Of a stretch of DNA of 37,554 nucleotides, positions 10,642 to 20,667 are shown piece after piece; the stretch's first letter is position 1; every line of letters starts with the position of its first letter. Source of the DNA: Zychaea mexicana (Eukaryota; Mucoromycota; Mucoromycetes; Mucorales; Lichtheimiaceae); the NCBI RefSeq assembly GCF_025766255.1, contig NW_026516888.1:1-37554 (forward strand). The letters run 5' to 3'. Under the pieces are notes generated by a model. That model was not told the DNA's origin and searched no databases. It was given only the letters and a program-made list of their open reading frames with translations. Made by a program: the position numbers and the translations under genes.

Positions 10642-13112
10642 AGCGTTAATGAGCCTACTTGGGTACCACTTGTGGATAACGTGAACGAAAGTGAATACAA
10701 TGAGCTTTTCGATTTCGACGATGAAATGTGGGAGGATACTGCCGAAAGTACCAATCAAGACGCTGCTGACGCAGAGGACTGGCAGCTGCTTGGAGTTTCT
10801 GCAACAGCCTTAGTAGATTCTGCCACCAATTTGAGTCTTGAGTGGAGAGATGGTGCTGATGACTACCTTCCAGACTATAGAGGTGTGATTGTCTTATTTC
10901 TTCTAGTTTGTTTGTTGACTGGTTTATCTTCTTACTGCAGCCGTTTCCAAATACAGGAAATGGCAAAAAAACTGCACAGCGCCGTCATAGAAATGCAAGA
11001 GAGCTCGCTGCATCAGGTAAAAAGCATCGAAAAATAACAGAGTTCTTTGCTGCGTCATCGACCACCGATCCATCGTCATTGTCAGCTGCAGATGAAGCCT
11101 TGATCGTTCTCGAAGATCAATCGCTAATGAAGGAGAGACATGCGGCTTTGCAACAACTGATGCAGACCAGCCGAAAACAGCAGTCGCCATCAGGCCAAAT
11201 GAAGCCATACGATGTCCTACGGTACAATTGTGTCTTGCAATTCCTGGGATATCTAATCGAGCACCAAGGCCAAAAGAAACAGAAAATCGTTGAATCTGAA
11301 AGAATTGCGAAACAATTAGGTGGTGGTTCCATACAGTATTTGGGTTGGGCAATCAGATCGTGGACTAAATCATATGCTCTCACTAGCAAAGTGACTGCTC
11401 ATCGCCAAGGCAAGCATTCCAAGCGAATTTCTCTGCTTGCTGATGAGGATATCAAGCTTGCAATTTGCAAGTGGATCAAAGAGCAGCCCCCACAGCAAAG
11501 AAAAGTGGAGCTGATCAGAAAAAAATTGCAAGAAGATATCATCCCACGAAAGCTCGGTGTGCCGGTGTCGATTGGCGAACGAACAGTTGCGAGAGCTTTG
11601 CACTTGTGGGGATACAAATTCCGAAGAAATATGAAGAATGTACGTATGAATGCTTTTTACCATTTGACTATCTATATGCATTGAGTGGATATATCGGTTG
11701 AACGGATTTATAAGTTGAGTGGATATACAGATCGAGCAGATATTGTAGGCTGAGCTCAGATTCTTTTATAGGTTTTTTACGATGGTCACGAAAGAGATGA
11801 TGTGGTGAAATATAGAAAGGAATAGACCAAGAGAATGCTGACATACGCCAAAAATATGGTCACATACACCGGCGAGAGTATGGAAAATCGAGTGTGTTCC
11901 GGACACTGTACGTAATGGCGATACCCGTTATGTGCTAGTTACACACGACGAATGCATTTTCTACTCGAACGACGGTGTCAAATCTGCATGGTTCACTGAG
12001 GAAGAAACCGTTTTGACACCTAAAAGTCAAGGTCAATCAATAATGATTTCTGATTTTATGTGCTCCTGCCATGGATCGTTGAAGATTGATCCAGATGATG
12101 AAAGATTTGGTGATCTCCAATTCAAGGAATCCAGAGCAATCTTCTATCCTGGCGCGAATAGGGACGGCTACTGGACTAGCATGAATATGGTGAAGCAATT
12201 ACGCGAGCGAGCCATCCCGATCTTCAATGCACTACATGGAGACGATTGCATTGGTATGTGCCCGTGAAGGGAGAATATTATATATTACTTGATTTTGAGT
12301 TTTTAACGATCGTAAGTAGCTATTTTCTGCTTCGAGCAGAGTAGCAATCATAACGCGTTTGCACCAGATGCGTTATGCGTTAATAGAATGAGTCTGCATC
12401 CCATAGACGCGGATGCCGATCCTGGCAACCATTTTAAGTCCGGATGGTTTTATACCGAGCTCTCCGGGTATGGGAGGGTACCAAAGCCGCAAAACATGTA
12501 TTTCAAAGATGATAATGGACAACTGAAGTTCAAAGGCATCAAAAGAGTAAGTGATCATATTTTTTTTAGCTTGAAGCTAATACCGATATATATGTTTTCT
12601 GTGCACCAAGATCTTGTTCTGTATCTATCATTTATAAAATGGTTTAGATCTTGCAAGAGCGTGGCGCATGGATTCCTGGTCTATTGTTGACATGTAAGAA
12701 CAGCCCTGGTACATCTGATAACCGGTGTTGTGCTCGTCATCTTCTTAGGTCCCATCCTGATTTTCAGAGACAGGTGACAGCTCTTGCAGAAACTGTTGAA
12801 AATGCTGGCCATGTATTCGATCTGTACCCCAAGTTTCATTGCGAATGCAATTTTATTGAAAGATACTGGGGTGCTGTAAAGAGAATTACCAGGGAAGAAT
12901 GTGATTATAGCTGCAGATCCCTCTCCCAAAACATTACACAATATTTAGATAGCATTCCTTTAGCCATGATACGTCGCTTTGAGCGAAAAGCATGGCGTTA
13001 TATTGACACATATGAGAAAGGACTCACTGGACGAAAAGTAGAAAAAGCCATGAAAAAATATAAATCCCACTGGCAAATTTTCGACATTGATGATCTCACA
13101 GATGAAGAATAA
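10642..13112 (+). pseudogene. IS630/Tc1-like DDE transposase of TE-0 (damaged)
   Basis: Exons inferred from frame and GT-AG signals are about 10642-10884, 10941-11639, 11772-12253, ~12317-12546 and 12648-13112. An N-terminal acidic part is followed by a Lys/Arg-rich and helical DNA-binding region (ITEFFAASS, SIGERTVARALHLWGYKF). The catalytic core has the first Asp in VLVTHDECIFYSNDG, then IMISDFMCSCHG, PGANRDGYW, FEQSSNHNAFAPDAL, a Cys cluster (CKNSPG...CCARHLL) and YPKFHCECNFIERYWGAVK with the final Glu. In relatives I know from fungi the second motif reads FDNSSNH; here Asp is Glu and Asn is Gln (12334-12339). TAG at 11823-11825 and a one-base shift near 11888 interrupt the core. The start is uncertain because the hAT-type element sits immediately upstream. 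It is probably the ancestral mobilising gene of TE-0, now inactive. Confidence 0.75.
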
Positions 13113-13523
13113 ATATCGCTAGCTAAAAATAGAAGTTTATAGAGGCGGAAATTAAAAATTTTGAAATGTCCACTTGTCGTTTCTAGGTGGTGGGCACCAT
13201 ATTACACAACATTTTCATTCATCCGATTTTTAACTTCTATTAGTATATAAGTATGGGCTTTTTTAATTGGCATGAAACCAAAATTGTAGTAGTATTTGTA
13301 AGCTAACAAAGTATAGGGTGTTTATTTTGACAAGAAAAAAATGTGAATAAACGTGCCAACGAAACTTTCTTAAATGATAAGAGCAACCCGATATACAAAA
13401 GTTATTCGATAAAAAACAAATGTTAATGAATCAAAGGAATAAGATATACAAAATGAAAAATATGCATTACAGAGTTAACGCAATACAATATAGAGAAAGG
13501 ATTATTTGTATAGATATAATCGA
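13113..13523. other. 3' flank of the TE-0 transposase and inner edge of the right arm
   Basis: No gene is seen. The unique centre ends and the right arm begins at about 13178, matching 9166 read backwards. The remainder corresponds to the noncoding tail at 8821-9166. Confidence 0.5.
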
Positions 13524-14193
13524 TTACTTTTGGGAAGAGGATGATGAGTTGGATGCAGTGGCTTTTTTTTTTGGAAGAGGATGAAGAGTTGGATGCAGTA
13601 GGTTTTCTTTTTTTTGGAGTAGGTATTGGAGTAAAACAGGGGGAATGGAAAGAATTTCTGCAGGTTTCTTAAATCCATACTTGAGAACTCCATCATTTGC
13701 TTTTTTAGTATCGATGCTTTTAAGAGTGTTTTCCATTTGCATCTTGGTTCCATGAATCGTTTCAAATATCAGTTTGATTAACTTGATAAAATTGCAAGGT
13801 TCTTCCGGATACTGCAGTTCTTCTGGGAATCTCGATAAACGACATACGTATCCTTTTGGATTGTCTACCACCAGTTGATTCATATAGAGGCCTGAATATA
13901 AAAAAAAACATATTTTTAGACAATGTTTCAAAAACCAATACATCATGACCATTAAAAACAGCATACCAGATATGTTGAATCCGCAAATCATAAGATCATG
14001 TTGAATGCCGGGATATATTCGCATCACTCGTAATAACATGTCCTTCATAGTTTTAGGGCACTTCAACTCGAGTTCATTAATCGCCTTATTACTGTCTATT
14101 CTTAAATCTAAGCCAATTTCGGTAGTCTCATATTCATTCATTGTTTGCGGTGTATAGAATAAAAGATCAGTTCGTGTCCCAAGAAATCGCCTA
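13524..14193 (-). pseudogene. Right-arm copy of the arm gene, exons 5-6
   Basis: This is the C-terminal part of the duplicated arm gene (NEYETTEIGLDLRID to the Ser-rich end SNSSSSSQK). Unlike the left copy it reads Lys where the left has TAA, so the tail remains open to 13524. It includes a KKPAEIL stretch and a Lys/Ser-rich low-complexity end. The intron near 13852-13924 has about nine more bases than its left-arm counterpart, a poly-T expansion. The Rep/DDE element begins at 14194 and cuts exon 5. Confidence 0.6.
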
Positions 14194-14243
14194 GGGGACC
14201 AGCCATGGTTATGATGATTTTAATGCGATCTAGTAACCCTAGA

Positions 14244-14257
14244 TGACTTATTAGTCA
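14244..14257 (+). other. Short stem-loop upstream of Rep
   Basis: TGACT-TATT-AGTCA forms a 5-bp stem with a 4-base loop about 190 bp before the Rep start. CRESS-DNA replicons carry their origin in a stem-loop near rep. This one is short, its loop is not the usual nonanucleotide, and it could be chance in A+T-rich DNA. Confidence 0.2.
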
Positions 14258-14445
14258 AGATATATCAGGATAGCCAAATTAATTTTTATTGAAATAATTC
14301 ATGCACGAATGTCTTGGCATGCATACATTTAAATTTTTAGAGAAATTAGAAATTGAATTTTTTTTTAAATATAAAAATAATACCACAGAATATAAAGCAA
14401 AATATATTTGTTATATTTTTTATTTTTATTACTTCAACAATAGAC

Positions 14446-16557
14446 ATGAACCAACTCAACCTTCTCGCATTCTTAGCCATTATGGCTGAATTTGTTCCTA
14501 TTTTAGGAATTACATTGACGCTCTTAATTGAAAGAGCAAAACACCTTGCTGAAAACCATCAGCATATTGAGTATGAACCTCTTGTCACACAACTGAGGTC
14601 AGAACTCGAAAAAGACCTTACACAGGCTATAGTAGATAAAAAAACTAAAGATAATGCACGCAATAAAATCATTGGAAGAATTCGAGCATATGTGAGATTC
14701 ATCAAATCCTCAAATCCTCAATTTTCCGATGCAATGTTAGAGGGTAACACCTCTGGTGCAGATTCCTCGCAGGGCGGCAAAGAATTCCGATTCCAAAACA
14801 CTAAAGGGCTGTTCACATATATTTGTAAGGACTTCTATTTAACAAAAGAACAAATCATGGAATGGTTTATAAAACATGAACGTATTGGTTATCGAATTGA
14901 AAAGGCAATTGCATATGATGAAATTGCACCAGAAACCAATGAGAAACATGTACACATATAGATACAAATGGCTGAGCAGTTCGACACAAAAACAGCACGT
15001 AAATTCTTTACTATTGATGGTGTTACTCCAAATATTAAACCAGGTGGTAATCCACAAAAGTCTATTAGCTATTGTATGAAAGGAAAAGATTATATTTGTT
15101 ATAATATGGATCCAAATTATGAAATTAAAACCAGAAAAATGCACCAACAGTTACTTAGATATCAATTAATTACTAAGCAGCTTAATATGTGGAAGGCTAC
15201 CGAAATATATCCAGAATTGCTATGGAAATATGATACTGTAAAATCAAATTTAAATTCTTACTTTCATGATGCAGATATGGAAAATAACCCTGGAAATAAA
15301 TTACATATGTGGTCTATGTTTGGTATTGAAACAATGTTTGGTGGTAAAAATAAGATACCACAATACTGGATTGTAGGTCCATCAAATGTAGGTAAGACAT
15401 ATAACATTGATGTATTAGAACAAGGTGGCCATCGAGCATATCTAATGAATAAAGAAAATGATTGGTCAGATTATAAGGATGATGATTATGATTTTATGTA
15501 TAAGGAAGAAACAGGTTCTGATTTCAAGTTAACATTTTTAAACCAAATGTTAGAAGGAACACGGTTAAAACTTAATAGCAAATTCACAAAGTCAATAACT
15601 AAAAAGAAAAATATGCCAATAATACTGAATAGTAACTATATGGCGCACATGTTATACAAAGATAAATCAGTATATGAGTTAGAGCCAACGCTCAATCGTT
15701 TATATATTATCTATGTTGATAAGAACCGTAAAGGTCATATAATATGGAATCCATACACAATGAAGGTGAAGGATTATGAAAATAAATTCATATATTATGA
15801 AAACATGGATATGTATGAGGACTTATACAAAGATGAATTCGAAAACGAATACCAAGATCAGCATACATTTATCTGTTATGCACATAATAGTGGTCAGGAT
15901 GATATTAGAAAATATATACTGATGGATAAAACAGTAGAGGAACTACAAGAATTAGCTGACACAGAAGAATATATGAAGGAACAAGAAGAAAAACATAATA
16001 GTAATAATACACAGAACAATAAACAACATAAACCGCCTCAACAAAATAATAGAGGATGGTCAACTGTAAAGGTACCATCATCAGTAGATTGTAGGCATTG
16101 GGAAGATGTGTTTAATGATATAAAATGTGATGATGTTGTAAATGATACTACTGATTGGGAAAACCCACCAGAAGATATAGAGAAACATAAATATATATAT
16201 GTAAGTACATCTGAATCAGAGAAAAGCAGTGACTGCAACATACCAAATAATATACCAAAACGTAAAAAGAAAAAAAGGCACATTAAAAATAAATGGAGAA
16301 ACAAGCAAATAGTAGAAGAAATACAGCCAAAAGAATATTTTAAAAAGCATAAGGATATAAAACAGGCTATAATAGATGATATAGATATAACAAAAGAAAC
16401 TGACGTCAAAAATAAATCAACAGATACTAATATAAGTACAAGTATAACTAATGAATGCATAAAACATAAATATAATTGGGCAAGTAAACGAAAGGTTGAT
16501 ACAGTCAGTTTCAATATGAGATTTTTTAATAAGCAAATAAGTAAGAAATTAATTTAG
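14446..16557 (+). CDS. Rep-like protein: HUH endonuclease plus SF3 helicase, one in-frame TAG
   Basis: ATG 14446 follows an A+T-rich leader; an upstream in-frame ATG at 14353 would add an implausible hydrophobic leader. The first ~130 residues (FVPILGITLTLL, LRSELEKDLTQAIVDKK) match nothing I know and are unusual ahead of a Rep. Then come rolling-circle motif I (LFTYIC), motif II (HVHI, the HUH pair) and, after the stop, motif III (SYCMKG with the nicking Tyr). The SF3 helicase has Walker A GPSNVGKT (15376-15399), a Walker B-like YDFMYKEE, motif C ending in Asn (PIILNSN) and a following Arg (LNRLYII). The C-terminal ~230 residues are acidic then Lys-rich. TAG at 14959-14961 separates motifs II and III in the same frame; no other lesion is seen over about 700 codons. 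The closest known relatives by motif are CRESS-DNA virus Reps, geminivirus-like in PNIKPGGNPQKS. Function inferred: nicking and unwinding DNA for rolling-circle-type replication of the element. Confidence 0.85.
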
Positions 16558-18047
16558 AGCTGAATACCATGTGTGGCCATATATTCATGTAGCATTTTCC
16601 GGGAATTAAACTTATCAACTGTTAACCAACTATTATCCTTTATACTATATCCAACCCACTTAACCTCAGATATGTACTTATTATCAGTATACACATGTCC
16701 TACAATCTTCTCAATTTCATATGAGCTACTATATTCTATATTTCTCTGTTCTCTTTGATTTTTTCTCTTGTGTTTAGATGTATTATTTTCAGTTTCGTCC
16801 TCACTATCTATAGCCATATCTATTAATTGATTAATGTTAAGCTGTAGAAATTTCTGCTGCATGTCAACCATTTCGTTATATTCAGTATTTACTTTTTGCT
16901 CATTTGAAAATACTAAGTCAAGTTTGTTTTTCTTACTTGGGAATTCAAAATCTTTTCCATACCATAATTTATGACGTGGTTGTACCTCTATATTATACTT
17001 ACAGTATTTACAAATCGCCATATATTAGTAAGAATACAAGCAACACGAAACTGAATATTATAATATCTTATATCAGATATTTGCAATGCTGCACGATTAT
17101 TATTAAATCGTTCAAATTTAGAGCCTAACATAGAAAACTGTGCTTCTATTGCTGAACGAAATGATCCAAACTTGTTATTAAAGTATGTCTCATTGATTGT
17201 TAACTTTTGTCCTGGTTCTTTTCTTATGGGATGTAAAAAATTACGATCATAAAAACTATATCTAGCATCTGTCGCATTATCTTTAAACTTTTGTATAAAT
17301 AAATTATATCCACCATCCATTCCTAAACAATCAGCCTCACTTATTTTTTTATATAGTTTCATATTAATAAACATAGTACCATCATTTCCAATAGCACATT
17401 TTTCAGATACTGAAACATGTGTAATTATTTCATTCATATCCTATATAACTTGTGTACGTACAGCTGGCCCTTTTAATTTATATGAATATAATTGTGAATG
17501 TGACTCATTTGGTTTATAATACTTTATTTTACTATCATGTCCATCAATAAATAGTGTAACATTCTTAAAACCATCTGGATTGTTTATTATTGCTGATAGA
17601 ATGCGAATACGTGGTGATGAGAACATACTATCTAGATCTTGTTTTACCTTTTTATTCAATTCATTATAGTTAGTAATCCAGAACCGCTTATATAAATCAT
17701 AAAATGTTGCATACGGCATAACAGTATGCATATCCTTTCCTGATACACCTGATACCATATGATATAATAATGCAAGTCCTTTTTCAATCTCGCGGTATGG
17801 CCCTGGATATTCAATATTTCCATATAAAACTGTAAGAAAATAAAATACAGGTATAAATCCAAATCTATTAAGTAATACATCCTTTATATCATTTATTGTA
17901 TTATTCTTCATATCTTTAATAGCTGTTCTCTCTATGATTAAATCTATGTTGCATTTCAGGCTAAGATTTATCAAGAAAAGTCCATTTATTATCAAATAAA
18001 TTTTTAATTTCAATATCGAGTTGTTTAGTGTGTTGTGTTGTGTTCAT
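16554..18047 (-). pseudogene. DDE transposase with chromodomain, partner of Rep
   Basis: This gene is read leftward from ATG 18047. The N-terminal helical region contains KNLFDNKWTFLD and later YGNIEYPGPYREIEKGLALL. The first Asp is in LFIDGHDSKIKYY, the second in LGMDGGYNLF and the Glu in SAIEAQFSMLGSKF, followed by RFNNN; this spacing and the VE.F..L..RF-like block fit DDE_Tnp_4 (PIF/Harbinger). After PRHKLWYGKDFEFP comes an acidic/Lys linker and a chromodomain (YEIEKIVGHVYTDNKY, VKWVGY, NSWLTVDKF), which may tether it to chromatin. Lesions: a frame change near 17965, TAG at 17441-17443 and a one-base frame change near 17000. Tiny introns are possible but would be only 12-20 bases long. Its TAA (16554-16556) overlaps the Rep TAG (16555-16557). 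Confidence 0.8.
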
Positions 18048-18243
18048 TTTTATTTGTTGTTATGTGCTTTAAACAATCGCTCTTTTTTTTCTTGTAGGAG
18101 GCTACCAATAAAAATAAAAAATTCTTTTTATTGTAAATCAATAATTAATTCGGCCACTGATGGTTATACTGATCATAGCAATTTTATTATCTATATTACA
18201 GCTAGTAGATTATAATTGGTTAGACAACTAATAGTAGGACGCC
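18048..18243. other. Right end of the Rep/DDE element
   Basis: About 200 bp separate the transposase start from the element terminus, which would hold its promoter. Sequence is A+T-rich. No repeated motif or hairpin stood out. Confidence 0.4.
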
Positions 18244-18455
18244 CTAGGTGCTTCAATTCGATCTGTTTAGTTGTTTTTTTTTGAATTCTATTGATGGTTG
18301 ATTTTTTTCGTAATGCTGATGCATAGCTGGTTTTTTTACCACTGTACCAAGTAAATCAGATTATATAATTATCTTGTTAACAATGATGGTATAATAGTTA
18401 AAAGAAGATTCAATATATATCTAGTAACCGTTATTCTTGAATTATTGTCGAAGCA
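18244..18455 (-). pseudogene. Right-arm copy of the arm gene, exon 4 end and exon 5 start
   Basis: This is the reverse complement of about 7949-8163 in the left arm, including the intron between exons 4 and 5. It is isolated between the Rep/DDE element and TE-1, so it is a non-functional fragment that serves to fix both insertion points. Confidence 0.75.
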
Positions 18456-18457
18456 TA

Positions 18458-19013
18458 CAGGATTTTGCATTCGATACCAATGCCGGCCTTCTATTTCTTC
18501 GTACTTTGGAGGATATTTTTGGTATGCAGGAGGAGCATTTTTTGGTATATGGGTGGCAGATTTTTCGTATAGGGGTGGGTGGTTTTTGGTTTGTGGGACA
18601 AGCTTTTAGTTTGTGGGACAACAGCTTTCGTAAACGGGCGAAAAGTGTTTCGGAATCGGTTCCGTTTACGGGCTGGCTATTTTTCGTATCTGGGCAACAG
18701 CTTGTTCGTATCTGGGTTACCCGAACTTCGCAAGTGGGAATATTTTTTTTTCGTAGTGGGCAAGAAGATGTTCGTTACTGAGCAACTATATTTTCGTTCT
18801 CGGGTGTACGAATGTTCGTTTATGGAAGTGCCTATTTTTCGCATGGGGCAAGCAGTAGTTCGCTATGGTGCTAACTAATTATTCGCACTGAAGAAAATCA
18901 AAGTTCGTACAGGAGAAATAGCATTGTTCGCATTCGGCATCTCGCATTCGTAACTGGAAAGCAAGTATTTCGCAACTGAGTTAAGTGATGATAAGTCCAC
19001 GCCGTTTGACGCC
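18458..19013 (+). repeat. TE-1 left terminal inverted repeat with TTCG array
   Basis: This repeat matches 27782-28334 in reverse complement over about 555 bp, ending at TTTGACGCC. It contains roughly twenty degenerate copies of a 20-27-bp unit of the form TTTTCGTATNTGGGCAA, where TTCG and TGGG are the most constant parts. Such an array suggests many binding sites for one DNA-binding protein. Confidence 0.85.
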
Positions 19014-19245
19014 CACGACGAGTGTACAGGATTTTTCTTATGATTTGGCGCTTGATTTTTTTCAACTTGGCGCGACGCTTTTTTTCATTTTGGCGTTAGA
19101 GCTATATTATCAATTTGGCGCATGACAAATTACAAGTGGGAGCTGTAATATTGCTACTGCATTTTTGGTGACTTTGCATGACTCTAAAATTTTTTTCTTC
19201 CTAAGATTTCGATCTCTTTCACACAATTATTAAAGAACCATTCAA

Positions 19246-20667
19246 ATGTCAAGAGTGTGCAAAGGCTGCTATCGCCCTTCATTTCAAGTAAAGATCGTTG
19301 GTGAGCAACTAAAAAATATGAGCCGTCAAAATCTATATCGCACTCTTGATTCTAGTCTTCAAAATTTGCATAACATGATACATGTTGGAAAAAAGCCAAT
19401 GGACAGGTAATAAATGGTAAATTGTACTACAACTATAGTTCAGCGACTTATGTCTGTTTTTAAATAGATATGCCTACCTTCACTTTAAATCTGAAGCAGA
19501 TGCCGGCAAGTTTTTCCATGCCCATCAAGGCGATCAATTGTTTGGTTTTTTACAAGTGAAAATTGCCCCTGCCCAATATTCAAACGGCCAATCTGTTCAG
19601 TATAAAGTACCAACAGAATCATTGTCAGTAGATCCACCATCAACTTTTTCTTCATCAAATGAAATACCACCACCACCAGATCCACCATCAACCTCTTCTT
19701 CATCAAATGAAATACCACCACCACCGGATCCACCATCAACAACTTCTTCATCAAATGAAATACCACCACCAGATCCACCACCAACTTCTACTTCATCAAA
19801 TGAAATACCACCACCACCGGATCCACTATCAACTTCTTCTTCATCAAATGAAATACCACCACCACCAGATCCACCATCAACATCTTCTTCATCAAATGAA
19901 ATACCACCACCACCAGATCCACCATCAACTTCTTCTTCATCAAATGAAATACCACCACCACCAGATCCACCATCAACCTCTTCTTCATCAAATGAAATAC
20001 CACCACCACCACCGGATCCACCATCAACTTCTTCTTCATCAAATGAAATACACCACCACCAGATCCACCATCAACCTCTTCTTCATCAAATGAAATACCA
20101 CCACCACCGGATCCACCATCAACAACTTCTTCATCAAATGAAATACCACCACCACCGGATCCACTATCAACTTCTTCATCATCAAATGAAATACCACCAC
20201 CAGATCCACCACCAACTTCTACTTCATCAAATGAAATACCACCACCAGATCCACCACCAACTTCTACTTCATCAAATGAAATACCACCACCACCGGATCC
20301 ACCATCAACTTCTTCAATGACACCTGAAGTACCACCAACCCATCCACCATTAACTTCTTCATCAAATGAAATACCATCGACACCCTCATCCTTGTCTCCA
20401 ATTCAAACAGATGTATCAGTATCAGCATTCATTTCATCAACGCTTGTACCACTACATAAACATCGCAACGGAAAGGAACACGACGAAGATACATCTGAAG
20501 ACGAAAATATCGATGATGACAGTCTTACCCTTAATCATCTTCACAACAATGTGGCTACAAGCTTGAAACGACTTGCCAACGATTTTTCTAACCTCGAAAA
20601 ATTCTATGCTGAAAAACGACAAAAGACAATCTCATTGGCAAAACAGTTCGAAACTTTGCAAAAATAA
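19246..20667 (+). pseudogene. RRM-like protein with long Pro/Ser repeat (one frameshift)
   Basis: Exon 1 is 19246-19406, a GT-AG intron covers 19407-19467, and exon 2 starts at 19468. The spliced N-terminus looks like an RNA-recognition motif: VKIVGEQ at the RNP2 position, DRYAYLHFKSE at RNP1 and FGFLQVKIA as the last strand. About 14 copies of a 16-residue repeat follow (core SSSSNEIPPPPDPPST). The C-terminal region after the repeat has an acidic patch and a helical end (LKRLANDFSNLEKFYAEKR). At about 20050 one repeat lacks one C, which shifts the frame; the later part is open in the shifted frame to TAA 20665-20667. This may be a real lesion or a sequencing/assembly slip in the repeat. An RRM gene as sole cargo of a Tc1-like element is unexpected. 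RNA binding is inferred from fold pattern only. Confidence 0.68.
19630..20315 (+). repeat. 48-bp coding minisatellite
   Basis: About 14 tandem units of 48 bp (some 45 or 51) each contain tcatcaaatgaaatacc and a ccaccacca run. It encodes the Pro/Ser repeat of the RRM gene. Length variants are whole codons except for the one-base loss near 20050. Confidence 0.9.

Larger units (their letters stand above)
14194..18243. mobile_element. Rep/DDE element: transposon with HUH-helicase Rep and chromodomain transposase
   Basis: The left arm reads gcacCTAGGcgatt without interruption at 8157-8170. In the right arm 4.05 kb is inserted, flanked by CCTAGG at 14190-14195 and 18243-18248. The duplication may be CTA, CTAG or the whole CCTAGG. 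With CTA the ends are GGGGACCAGC and, in reverse complement, GGCGTCCTAC, a short imperfect inverted repeat with 6 of 10 positions equal. CTA fits the 3-bp TNA duplications known for PIF/Harbinger. Inside are exactly two genes, Rep (+) and transposase (-), tail to tail with overlapping stops. A single empty-site footprint surrounds both, so they moved or arrived together. Confidence 0.85.

Noticed and set aside
14244..14257. Stem-loop as a confirmed Rep origin
   Set aside because: The stem is only 5 bp and the loop lacks a recognised nonanucleotide, so it is listed only as a low-confidence feature.
14830..14961. Intron ending at ATATAG that would remove the Rep TAG
   Set aside because: The only good donor (GTAAGG near 14823) would delete HUH motif II, and nearer donors give 12-base introns. 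The segment reads as conserved coding sequence.
14194..16557. Simple endogenous copy of a CRESS virus
   Set aside because: No capsid gene or convincing origin is present, and a transposase shares the same insertion footprint and overlapping 3' end.
19659..20093. His/Gln-rich and Val/Met-rich ORFs across the 48-bp repeat
   Set aside because: They are other-frame and opposite-strand readings of the Pro/Ser-coding minisatellite.
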